This document shows positions 8,099 through 15,510 of a stretch of DNA of 46,578 nt, in pieces; position 1 is the first letter of the stretch, and each line of letters starts with the position of its first letter. Origin of the DNA: an uncultured Gemmiger sp. (GTDB lineage: Bacteria > Bacillota > Clostridia > Oscillospirales > Ruminococcaceae). The notes under the pieces are model-generated. The model did no database searches. It had not been told where the DNA came from and saw only the letters and a program-made list of their open reading frames with translations. The translations under genes were made by a program, and so were the position numbers. The stretch lies in NCBI GenBank assembly GCA_944388245.1, contig CALXIA010000013.1, positions 1 to 46,578 on the forward strand. Direction: 5' to 3'.

Positions 8099-9328
8099 AT
8101 GGCACCGAATAAACTCAGCGATCCGTCCGGCCGCGGCCGCGTAGAAGGCTACAAGGTCATTTTCCCCCAGATGCAGCACCCGTACACCGAGGCGGAGATC
8201 CAGGCGGTCGTGAACGTGATGCGCAACGCCGAGGGACAGACCCAGGGCAAATATCTGGAAAAATTTGAAAAGGATTTTGCCGAATTCGTGGGCGCCAAGT
8301 ACGCCTTCGGCGTGAACAACTGCACCAACGCCCTGAAGCTGGCCGCCATCTTCTGCCACATCCATCCCGGCGACGAGGTCATCGTGCCCGCCTACACCTA
8401 CTGCGCCTCCGCCATCCCCTTTGGCGATCTGGGCGCCCAGATCGTATGGGCTGACATCAACCCCGACACCTGGACCATCAACCCGGACGATTTTGAGCGC
8501 AAGATCACCCCCAAGACCAAAGCGGTGGTGGCGGTACATCTGCTGGGCATCCCCTGCGACATCAAGCGGATCGTGGCCATCGCCCGCCGGCACGGCGTCA
8601 AGGTGGTGGAGGACTGCGCCCAGGCGATGGACTGCCGTGTGGACGGCCAGCATGTGGGCACCTTTGGCGATTTCGGCTGCTTCAGCTTCCACGCCGCCAA
8701 GACCATGACCACCCTGGGCGAGGGCGGCATGTTCGTGTGCAGCGACGACCAGGTGGCCCACAACGTGCCCGGCATCCGCCACAACGGCCTGTGCGCCTTT
8801 GCCGGCGAGCGGGAACGCTACTGGGTGCCCGCCATGAGCAATGTGGACGAGTTTCTGGAGGACCGCTGGCCCCAGAACTTCTGCATCGGGGAAGCCCAGT
8901 GCGCGCTGGGCTCCGAACAGCTCAAGAGCGTCATCGCCAACAACGAGATCCTGATCGAGCAGGACCGCCGGATCCGGGAGTGGCTCAAGGATGTGCCGGA
9001 GATCACCTTCCCCAAGATCGTGGAGGGCGGCCGGTACGTGGTACATCAGTACATCATGCACTACGACGGCAGCAAATACGGCAAGACCCGGGACGATCTG
9101 CTGGATCTGCTGACCAAGAAATACGGCGTGCGCGCCATTGTGCAGTATTATCCCCTGTATCGCTATCCCCTGTTCCAGAAAAAGGGCTGCGGCGCCTACG
9201 ACTGCCCGGTGCTGGACGCCTGGTGGGACAACAGCTTCTCCTTCCCCTGGTGGTGCGGCATTGACGACGAGAGCATGCGCATCATGTGCGAGGGCCTGAT
9301 CCACGCTGTGGAGGATCTGCGCGGCTGA
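8099..9328 (+). CDS. DegT/DnrJ/EryC1/StrS-family PLP-dependent aminotransferase
   Basis: A 409-residue fold-type I PLP enzyme. VVEDCAQA holds Asp172, which pairs with the pyridine nitrogen. GCFSFHAAKTMTTLGEGG holds Lys201, the Schiff-base lysine, at the expected distance. AAGGAGG lies before the ATG. Family members usually move an amino group from glutamate to a keto sugar, mostly on nucleotide sugars during biosynthesis, and a few act on free keto-cyclitols or run in the deaminating direction. Here the gene lies in a catabolic importer operon, directly after the binding protein and before a NAL-type lyase. Deamination of an imported amino sugar is therefore a plausible but unproven role. There is no sign of truncation. 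Confidence 0.88.
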   Translation: MAPNKLSDPSGRGRVEGYKVIFPQMQHPYTEAEIQAVVNVMRNAEGQTQGKYLEKFEKDFAEFVGAKYAFGVNNCTNALKLAAIFCHIHPGDEVIVPAYTYCASAIPFGDLGAQIVWADINPDTWTINPDDFERKITPKTKAVVAVHLLGIPCDIKRIVAIARRHGVKVVEDCAQAMDCRVDGQHVGTFGDFGCFSFHAAKTMTTLGEGGMFVCSDDQVAHNVPGIRHNGLCAFAGERERYWVPAMSNVDEFLEDRWPQNFCIGEAQCALGSEQLKSVIANNEILIEQDRRIREWLKDVPEITFPKIVEGGRYVVHQYIMHYDGSKYGKTRDDLLDLLTKKYGVRAIVQYYPLYRYPLFQKKGCGAYDCPVLDAWWDNSFSFPWWCGIDDESMRIMCEGLIHAVEDLRG

Positions 9329-9366
9329 TCCCCGCGGCGGCCCTGTTCCGGTTTCCACTGACTCGG

Positions 9367-9424
9367 GCCCCCGGCCGTGCGGAGAACGAATACCGTATCT
9401 TCGCCGCCGGGGGCTGCTTTTTTA
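9367..9424 (+). terminator. Rho-independent terminator after the aminotransferase gene
   Basis: The stem GCCCCCGGC (9367-9375) pairs with GCCGGGGGC (9406-9414) around a 30-base loop, followed by TGC and seven T. It probably reduces read-through into the lyase gene at 9459. A weak TATGTT near 9433 could be a -10 box for that gene but has no good -35 partner. Confidence 0.75.
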
Positions 9425-9458
9425 CCGCAAAGTATGTTAGGATAAAGAGGGAATCTTC

Positions 9459-10361
9459 ATGTTTGACAAAACACGTTTTCAAGGCCCGGTAGCGCCGGTG
9501 GTATGCCCCTGCACCGAAACCGACGAGATGGACTGGGCGGCGCTGGAAAAGAACTTCGCCCGCCTGGCCGCCTCGCCGGTGGCCGGCCTCTACATCAACG
9601 GCGGCACCGGGGACGCCGCCAACCTGACCGATCAGGAGCGGGCCGACGTGGCCGCGTATATGGTGCCGCGGCTGAAGCGCCAGGGCAAGCTGGCCATCGT
9701 CCATGTGGGCCAGACCACCCAGCGCGGCGCCCAGCGGCTGGCCTGCCAGGCGGCGGAACTGGGCGCGGACGCGGTGGCCAGCATTCCCCCGAAAAAAGAC
9801 TGGCCCCAGATCGCGGACTATTACCGCGCCATCGCGGCGGCCGGCCTGCCGGTGATCGTCTACTACATCCCCGGCGTGACCGGGATGACGGCCGGCCTGC
9901 CCCAGCTGCGCACCCTGCTGGAGATCCCGGGGGTGGCGGGGATCAAAATGAGCGACTGGAACGTTTTTCTGCTGCACAGCGTGTGCGCCGAGTACCCGGA
10001 CAAGGTGGTTTACTCCGGGTTTGACGAGATGCTGGTGCCGGGCCTTTTGTATGGGGCCGACGGCTGCATCGGCACCTGGATGAACCTGCTGCCCGACCTT
10101 TACGCGAAGGTCTACGCCCGGGTCCGGGCCGGCGAGCTGGCTTCGGTGCTGCCGGTCATGAACGCGTTCAACGATTTTCTGGCTATGGGCTGGAAATACG
10201 GCATCCTGGACGCCTTTGAGGAGTTGATGCGGGCCAAAGGCTATGCCGATCGCTGTTTCCGCCGTCCCTCCTCCTGGAATCCCGGCAAGCTGCCGGAACC
10301 GGTGCTGCAGGAGATGCTGCGCCGTCTGGAGCGTCTGGAAGAGGACGCCGCCCGCCTGTAA
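9459..10361 (+). CDS. Dihydrodipicolinate synthase/N-acetylneuraminate lyase-family protein
   Basis: A 300-residue class I aldolase barrel. GGTGDAANLT at about residues 48-57 matches the carboxylate-binding G-TGE segment of the family. VYYIPG around residues 134-139 carries the proton-relay tyrosine, and GIKMSDW has Lys163, which forms the Schiff base with pyruvate or a keto acid. Glu of the usual GTGE is Asp here. AGAGGGAA precedes the ATG. In a locus with two sialidase-fold proteins and a SASA esterase, cleavage of a 2-keto-3-deoxy acid such as a sialic acid or KDG-like sugar acid is likely. Family proteins also include dihydrodipicolinate synthases, but the context argues against lysine synthesis. 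Confidence 0.88.
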   Translation: MFDKTRFQGPVAPVVCPCTETDEMDWAALEKNFARLAASPVAGLYINGGTGDAANLTDQERADVAAYMVPRLKRQGKLAIVHVGQTTQRGAQRLACQAAELGADAVASIPPKKDWPQIADYYRAIAAAGLPVIVYYIPGVTGMTAGLPQLRTLLEIPGVAGIKMSDWNVFLLHSVCAEYPDKVVYSGFDEMLVPGLLYGADGCIGTWMNLLPDLYAKVYARVRAGELASVLPVMNAFNDFLAMGWKYGILDAFEELMRAKGYADRCFRRPSSWNPGKLPEPVLQEMLRRLERLEEDAARL

Positions 10362-10397
10362 CCCCCGACCGCATCCACGGAAAAAGGAGAAACTGCC

Positions 10398-11312
10398 ATG
10401 CAATATTCGCTGATTCCCGCAACAGACCTCCGCGTCAGCCGCATCTGCCTGGGCACCATGACCTTCGGCAGCCCGGTGGCGGAGCCGGACGCGATCCGCC
10501 TGATCCACTACGCGCTGGAGGAGCGCGGCATCAATTTTATCGACACCGCCAACATGTACGAGGGCTACAACCGGGTGGCCGGCAGCGCGGGCGGCGTGGC
10601 GGAGGAGATCATCGGCAAAGCCCTTGCCGGCCGGCGCGACCGGTATGTGGTGGCCACCAAGGTGGGCATGAAGGTGGGCGAAGCCCCCGAGGACGAGAAC
10701 ACCAGCCCGCTGGCGATCCGCACCCAGCTGCGCCGCAGCCTGCGCCGGCTGCAAACCGACTATGTGGACATCTACTACCTGCACCGCTTTGACCCGAACA
10801 CCGAGCCCCAGGCCATTGCCCGGGCCATCGGGGAAGAGCTGCACGCCGGCACCATCCGCGCCTGGGGGGTCAGCAACTACACCGCCGCCCAGCTAAAGGC
10901 CCTGCTGGCCGCCGCCCGCGCCGAGAACATCCCCGCGCCCGCCCTGTGCCAGCCGGCGCTGAGCCTGCTGAACCGGGGCGCGCTGGAGGACCTGCTGCCC
11001 CTGTGCGAGAAAAACGGCATCGGCGTGGTGCCCTACCAGGTGCTGCAGGGCGGGGTGCTGACCGGCAAATACAAGCGGGGCCAGGCCGCTCCCCAGGGCA
11101 GCCGCCTGGCGGAAAAGCCCGAATGGCTGAAGCCCTTCACCGACGAGGTATACGAAGTGCTGGAACAGTGCGAACAGGCCGCGCAGGCCGCCGGCATCTC
11201 CATGACCCAGTACGCGCTGCGGTGGGCGCTGGAGCAGCCCGCCGTCGTCAGCGCGCTGATCGGGGTCAAGCGCACCGACCAGATCGACGAGGCCGCCCTG
11301 GCCGCCCGGTGA
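10398..11312 (+). CDS. Aldo/keto reductase
   Basis: A 304-residue NADPH-type reductase barrel. The catalytic tetrad is visible as Asp49 and Tyr54 (FIDTANMY), Lys88 (VATKVG) and His129 (YYLHRFD). WGVSNYTAAQL follows at the usual place, and the cofactor-binding end is ALIGVKRTDQID. AAAAAGGAGAA lies before the ATG. The protein stops shortly after this motif (AALAAR), about 10-25 residues earlier than most relatives, which may just be a short C-terminus. It follows the lyase by 36 bases and precedes the Asp-box protein, so it probably reduces or oxidises an aldehyde or keto sugar produced in the same route. Confidence 0.9.
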   Translation: MQYSLIPATDLRVSRICLGTMTFGSPVAEPDAIRLIHYALEERGINFIDTANMYEGYNRVAGSAGGVAEEIIGKALAGRRDRYVVATKVGMKVGEAPEDENTSPLAIRTQLRRSLRRLQTDYVDIYYLHRFDPNTEPQAIARAIGEELHAGTIRAWGVSNYTAAQLKALLAAARAENIPAPALCQPALSLLNRGALEDLLPLCEKNGIGVVPYQVLQGGVLTGKYKRGQAAPQGSRLAEKPEWLKPFTDEVYEVLEQCEQAAQAAGISMTQYALRWALEQPAVVSALIGVKRTDQIDEAALAAR

Positions 11313-11342
11313 TCTCTGCCGCGAACAGGAGAGGTGTTTTGT

Positions 11343-13148
11343 ATGACCCGCGCGTTTTCCCGCGCCGTCCCGCTGGGCGGTGCCTGTGAAGAACATATCG
11401 TCTACCAGCCCCGGGTGCGGCCCGGTTTTGTGGCCTGGGCCACCGCCTTCTCCTACGGCGACGGCAGCGTGGGGGTCTCCTTCGACGAGGTGACCGCCGA
11501 GGACAACCCGGATTTTTCACCGGCCACGCTGGAATACGCCGAGGCGGCGGGGGTGCCGGTCTCCTACGGCACGGTGGAGACCGGCAGCGCCCGGCAGACC
11601 TCCCGCCGGGTCTATCTGCGCACCCGGGACGGCCGCACCTTTACCGAGACCGGCCGCTGCCCCCGAGCGGAGGGTTCCCTCTGCGCGGCCGGATTCCCGG
11701 ACGGGCGGATCCTGGGCTTTGACGTGCCCCGCCGCAACGAGAGCGGCACCGGCTGGTGCGATTTCATCCGGGTGCGGGAAAGCCTGGACGGCGGCTCCAC
11801 CTGGCGGGACGTCTGCCGCCTGCTGGAGGGCTGCGCGCCTTACCTGTGGCGGGTGCGGCGGCTGAAAAGCGGCGAGATCCTTCTGCTGGCCTCCCTCTAC
11901 GGCACGCCCTGGGGGCCGGGCCGCCCGCGCGCCACCCGGAACACCATGCTGCCCGGCGAGACCTACGAGAGCAAGATCCAGACCTTCTTTCTCACCAGCC
12001 GGGACGGGCGGCGGTATTCCGGCCCCCACTACGTTCTGCCGGGCATCGGCGCCCACGAGTTCGACGTGGCGGAACTGCCCGACGGGCAGCTGCTGTTCAT
12101 CGCCGGGGACGTGCAGGGCACCCCGGTGGGCCGCCAGCTGCTGCGCCGGGACGGGGAGGGCTGGATCAACGGCACCCTGTTTCCCATCCGGGACGGCGCG
12201 CCCCCCGATCCCCGGGCCGATCCCCAGGGCGGGTTCGTGCCCGAGACCATCGTGTGGGACGAGGCGGAACGCTGCCTGATCGGTTACCGCCGCAACCGCT
12301 GCTTTTCCATCTCCAACGACCTGGGGGAAAACTGGACCCCGCTGGAACCGCCCGTTCCCCTGTCGCCGCTGTATCAGCCCATGCTGATCGCCCTGGCGGA
12401 CGGCGCGCTGGCGCTGTTCGGCCACATCGGCGGGGACGTATCCTTCGGGCAGACCGACACCCACATCGCCGTGCAGCGCATCCGCCCCCAGGCGGCGGCA
12501 CAGCTGCCCCGCCCCACGGAACTTTCGCTGGAGCGCTGCCTCCATGCCGACGGCAGCCGGTACGAGAACCGGTTCCGCGCCCGGCTGACCAGCGGCGGAA
12601 CCCCGCTGGCCGGGCAGAGGGTGGTGTTCCGCTTTACCCGCTTCTGGAATGAGGACGGCAGCGTGAACAAACAGCCGCTGGACCAGGCTCCTTTCCAGAA
12701 AGAAGCCGTCACCGACAGCGAGGGCTTCGCCACCGCGTCCGCCCACTGGTTCGACGGTGTGGGGGACATTCATCTGGCGTATAACCTGGACGTGGTATGC
12801 CCCGGCGGCGAACATCTGCGCGGCTGCGCCGGGCCGTCCATGACGGTGCTGGCGCTGACCCCGGTGCGCGGCTGCCCGTTCCCCTACGACGCGTACTTCG
12901 CGGGCGGCACCCTCTACCTTTCGCCGGATTTCCAGCGGGATTTTCCCCAGGCGGCCGATCTGCTGGCCGCCTGCGCCGGCGCGGATGAAGTGCCGGTGGA
13001 CCGCCTGCCCCCGCGGGCGGCGGAGCGCCTGGCCGCCTGCGGCGTGACCTGCCAGGAAAACGGGCGCACCGTCTGGATTTCCAGCGTACACGCCCCCCGC
13101 CGGCTGGACCGGGTTTGCCCCATGGCCGCCGGCGACTGGTACCGCTGA
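11343..13148 (+). CDS. Asp-box (BNR) sialidase-fold protein, cytoplasmic
   Basis: A protein of about 601 residues. AGGAGAGG at 11327-11334 lies eight bases before the ATG at 11343; a GTG at 11334 is inside that site and is less likely. At least two Asp-boxes are visible, SLDGGSTW at residues 147-154 and SNDLGENW near 325, plus degenerate copies such as TRDGRTF, so a six-bladed propeller is expected. A beta-rich C-terminal part of about 200 residues follows. There is no signal peptide. The segment where true sialidases carry the RIP arginine reads YQPRV here, so sialidase activity is uncertain. It is the last gene before a hairpin and a new promoter, and probably acts on the imported glycan. 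Confidence 0.8.
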   Translation: MTRAFSRAVPLGGACEEHIVYQPRVRPGFVAWATAFSYGDGSVGVSFDEVTAEDNPDFSPATLEYAEAAGVPVSYGTVETGSARQTSRRVYLRTRDGRTFTETGRCPRAEGSLCAAGFPDGRILGFDVPRRNESGTGWCDFIRVRESLDGGSTWRDVCRLLEGCAPYLWRVRRLKSGEILLLASLYGTPWGPGRPRATRNTMLPGETYESKIQTFFLTSRDGRRYSGPHYVLPGIGAHEFDVAELPDGQLLFIAGDVQGTPVGRQLLRRDGEGWINGTLFPIRDGAPPDPRADPQGGFVPETIVWDEAERCLIGYRRNRCFSISNDLGENWTPLEPPVPLSPLYQPMLIALADGALALFGHIGGDVSFGQTDTHIAVQRIRPQAAAQLPRPTELSLERCLHADGSRYENRFRARLTSGGTPLAGQRVVFRFTRFWNEDGSVNKQPLDQAPFQKEAVTDSEGFATASAHWFDGVGDIHLAYNLDVVCPGGEHLRGCAGPSMTVLALTPVRGCPFPYDAYFAGGTLYLSPDFQRDFPQAADLLAACAGADEVPVDRLPPRAAERLAACGVTCQENGRTVWISSVHAPRRLDRVCPMAAGDWYR

Positions 13149-13194
13149 TCTTTTCTCGTTGCGGCGTTCCGCATACCTTGTCTCAGAACTATTG

Positions 13195-13234
13195 CAAACG
13201 TCCGGCACAGGCTTTGGCCCGTGCCGGACGTTTG
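13195..13234 (+). terminator. Terminator-like hairpin after the Asp-box gene
   Basis: A perfect 14-base stem, 13195-13208 with 13221-13234, with a 12-base loop, followed by CGTTTATTT. The T-run is short, but position and stem strength fit the end of the 4.3-13.1 kb operon. Confidence 0.75.
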
Positions 13235-13286
13235 CGTTTATTTCACCAGATAATATTTTGTATTTATTAGCAATTTCCATTGTGTA

Positions 13287-13357
13287 TTTTTACTAAAGCA
13301 AGCGCCCGCTTTTTGAACATACGATTGCTTGACACCAGACCAAATTGCTGTTATATT
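13287..13357 (+). promoter_or_regulatory. Promoter with upstream conserved module, second importer operon
   Basis: TTGACA at 13329-13334 and TATATT at 13352-13357 are separated by 17 bases. TTTTTACTAAAG at 13287-13298 and GCTTTTTGAAC at 13308-13318 repeat the blocks before the first importer with identical spacing, and TTGC directly before the -35 is also shared. The flanking sequence is otherwise diverged, which points to selection for a regulator site. Confidence 0.78.
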
Positions 13358-13492
13358 GTAGACATACTCTAGATTATCAGGATTATTTTGCTGTGACAGG
13401 ATGCAAAACGCCAGTCAAGCGCGGCAGCTTTTTAGCAACAAACCTCAAATAATATTAGTAAACATTCATTCAGGAAACGGAGGCGACTCAAC

Positions 13493-14485
13493 ATGGCGAA
13501 AACGGCTGCTGTTGGCCCGGCCCAGCCCAAACTGCCCCTGCGCGCACGGGTGCGCACCCTGCCGCAGCGTGCTCTGCTGGCGCTGCGCAAATACTGGTTC
13601 ATTTATCTGCTGGCGCTGCCGGGCATCATCTTTCTGCTGCTGTTCAGCTACGGCCCTATGTACGGCATCCTGCTGGCCTTCAAAGACTTCAAGATCAATA
13701 AAGGCGTATGGGGCAGCCCTTGGGTCGGACTCCTGCACTATCGGGATCTTTTCTCCGATCCCGCCTTTATCCAGGCTTTCAAAAACACCGTCATTATCAA
13801 CATCTACCACTTGGTTTTCGGGTTTTCGTTCAACGTCTTCTTGGCGCTGATGATCAATGAGCTGCAGTTCCGCCGGGCCAAAAGCGTGATCCAGACCTGT
13901 GTGTATCTGCCCTACTTTCTCTCTTGGGTTATCTTTGCCGGCCTGGTCCAGGTGTTCCTGCAGGCGCCGGTACCCGGCGACGTGGGCGGCGTAGTCAACC
14001 AGATCATCGTGGCATTGGGCGGCGAATCCATAGACTTTATGAAACGGCCGGAACTATTCCGCGGAATCCTGGTGATCACAAATATAGTAAAAACTGCCGG
14101 GTACTCCACCATTATCTACCTGGCTGCCATCGCCGGGGTGGACCCCACCCTCTACGAGGCGGCCGCCATCGACGGCGGCAACCGCAAGGACATGCTGCTG
14201 CACATCACCTTCCCCCGAATCCTGCCCAGTGTGGCGGTGATGTTCCTTTTGCAGGTATCCCAGCTGTTCCTTTCCAACTTCGATCAGGTCTACAACCTGT
14301 ACAACACCTTTGTTTATTCCACCGGTGACGTGCTCTCCACCTATATCTACCGCATCAGCCTGGGAGGCGGCGCGGAATTTGAACTGTCTACCGCGGCCAA
14401 TCTGCTGCTGAATGTGCTGGGACTGCTTGCCCTGGTATTTTCCAACAAGTTCGTCAAGAAACTGGATGTTATGGGCATCTTTTAA
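13493..14485 (+). CDS. ABC sugar transporter permease, LplB type (CUT1), second copy
   Basis: A 330-residue six-helix permease. The first membrane segment is near residue 35 (YWFIYLLALPGIIFLLLF), and the EAA loop EAAAIDGGNRKDMLLHITFP is near residue 225. GGAGG lies eight bases before the ATG. It is paralogous to the protein at 4280: long stretches such as VIQTCVYLPYFLSWVIFAGL are nearly identical in both. The DNA uses visibly more A/T-ending codons than the first copy, so the two sets have not been homogenised recently. It works with the permease at 14501 and the lipoprotein at 15511; again there is no ATPase gene. Confidence 0.92.
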   Translation: MAKTAAVGPAQPKLPLRARVRTLPQRALLALRKYWFIYLLALPGIIFLLLFSYGPMYGILLAFKDFKINKGVWGSPWVGLLHYRDLFSDPAFIQAFKNTVIINIYHLVFGFSFNVFLALMINELQFRRAKSVIQTCVYLPYFLSWVIFAGLVQVFLQAPVPGDVGGVVNQIIVALGGESIDFMKRPELFRGILVITNIVKTAGYSTIIYLAAIAGVDPTLYEAAAIDGGNRKDMLLHITFPRILPSVAVMFLLQVSQLFLSNFDQVYNLYNTFVYSTGDVLSTYIYRISLGGGAEFELSTAANLLLNVLGLLALVFSNKFVKKLDVMGIF

Positions 14486-14500
14486 GAGGAGGGAGAGAAA

Positions 14501-15433
14501 ATGGCGGTTTCCGGCGTACAAAAGCCCCGCGTGCCGCGCAAGAGCCTGCGCCAGCGGTTCGGCTTCAATTTCTACGATGTGTTTGTCGTACTGTTCTGTG
14601 TGGCGTTCGCAGTCATTTGTTTCTACCCCATGTGGTATGTGTTTATCGCGTCGATCACCCCCTATGAGGAATTTGTCAAAGGCGGGCTGATGCTGTGGCC
14701 CTCCGGCGGGGTAGACTTGCAGTATTACAAAACCATCTTCAGCAACTCGTCTTTCACAACAAGCCTTTGGATCTCCGCCAGCAAAACGGTGATCGGCACA
14801 CTACTGAGTCTTCTGATCACATCCACCATGGCCTACGCGGTCAGCAAGGTGCATGTACCAGGCATGAAACTCATTAATGTGCTGGCGGTATTCACCATGT
14901 TCTTCACTGGCGGTCTGATCCCCACCTACATTCTTTATATGGATCTGAATTTGATCCGCACCTACTGGGTCATGGTGCTTCCTTATGGCTTCAGCATTAC
15001 CTATTTCATCATCATGCGCAATTATTTCTCCTACTCCGTGCCCAAAGATCTGGAGGACGCGGCCCGAATTGATGGCTGCAACGAGGTAGGGGTATTCTTC
15101 CGGGTGCTTCTTCCCCTGTCCAAGCCCATGCTGGCGGCGGTGGGGCTATTCTTGGCGGTAGGCTTCTGGAACGACTACTACAGCTACATGATGTATATTG
15201 CCAATAAATCCGAATTGCAGCCCTTCGCTTGGGTATTGCGCCGGGTACTGACCGACTCGGCCATGATGGCACAGGTTCGTCAGGGCGCCGCCGACTTCAG
15301 CGCCCAGCTGCCCCCGCCTATGGCCCTGCGAATGGCCACGATTATATGCGCTATGCTCCCCATCATGTGTGTATATCCTTTCCTGCAAAAGCACTTCGCC
15401 AAGGGCATCCTGATCGGCGCGGTCAAGGAATGA
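14501..15433 (+). CDS. ABC sugar transporter permease, YtcP type (CUT1), second copy
   Basis: A 310-residue permease with six predicted membrane helices. The EAA loop is EDAARIDGCNEVGVFFRVLLP, and the tail ends in GAVKE as in the first copy. GAGGAGGGAG lies before the ATG, 15 bases after the stop of the partner permease. It should form the translocation pore together with the protein at 13493. The hairpin at 15455-15476 separates it from the binding-protein gene, so the lipoprotein message can be processed separately. Confidence 0.92.
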   Translation: MAVSGVQKPRVPRKSLRQRFGFNFYDVFVVLFCVAFAVICFYPMWYVFIASITPYEEFVKGGLMLWPSGGVDLQYYKTIFSNSSFTTSLWISASKTVIGTLLSLLITSTMAYAVSKVHVPGMKLINVLAVFTMFFTGGLIPTYILYMDLNLIRTYWVMVLPYGFSITYFIIMRNYFSYSVPKDLEDAARIDGCNEVGVFFRVLLPLSKPMLAAVGLFLAVGFWNDYYSYMMYIANKSELQPFAWVLRRVLTDSAMMAQVRQGAADFSAQLPPPMALRMATIICAMLPIMCVYPFLQKHFAKGILIGAVKE

Positions 15434-15454
15434 TCGTTTCTTTATCAGCGGCTT

Positions 15455-15476
15455 AAAACTCGCCCGCGCGGGTTTT
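15455..15476 (+). other. Hairpin between permease and binding-protein genes
   Basis: AAAACTCGC (15455-15463) pairs with GCGGGTTTT (15468-15476), with one wobble pair and loop CCGC. No T-run follows. It may mark an RNA processing or 5' stabilising element in front of the binding-protein message. A weaker, bulged hairpin lies at the same place in the first operon (6201-6224). Confidence 0.5.
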
Positions 15477-15510
15477 GCGAACACATCTTGCAATAAAAGG
15501 AGGAAACAAA

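Larger units (their letters stand above)
13149..13492 (+). promoter_or_regulatory. AT-rich intergenic regulatory region before the second importer operon
   Basis: No gene is visible in these 344 bases. They contain the hairpin at 13195-13234, the promoter module at 13287-13357 and a long leader of about 130 bases. The leader includes TTAGTAAA at 13455-13462, which is the reverse complement of the TTTACTAA core found in the upstream block. TAATATT occurs at 13251 and again at 13451, mirrored in the region before the first importer (4033 and 4232). GGAGG at 13479 is the ribosome binding site for the permease. Confidence 0.6.

Noticed and set aside
9459-10361. dapA (lysine biosynthesis) as the name for the lyase.
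   Set aside because: The neighbours are sugar importers, a reductase and a sialidase-fold protein, and no other lysine gene is near; only the family assignment is safe.
11334-11342. GTG start for the first Asp-box protein.
   Set aside because: It would begin inside the AGGAGAGG ribosome site; the ATG at 11343 has the right spacing.
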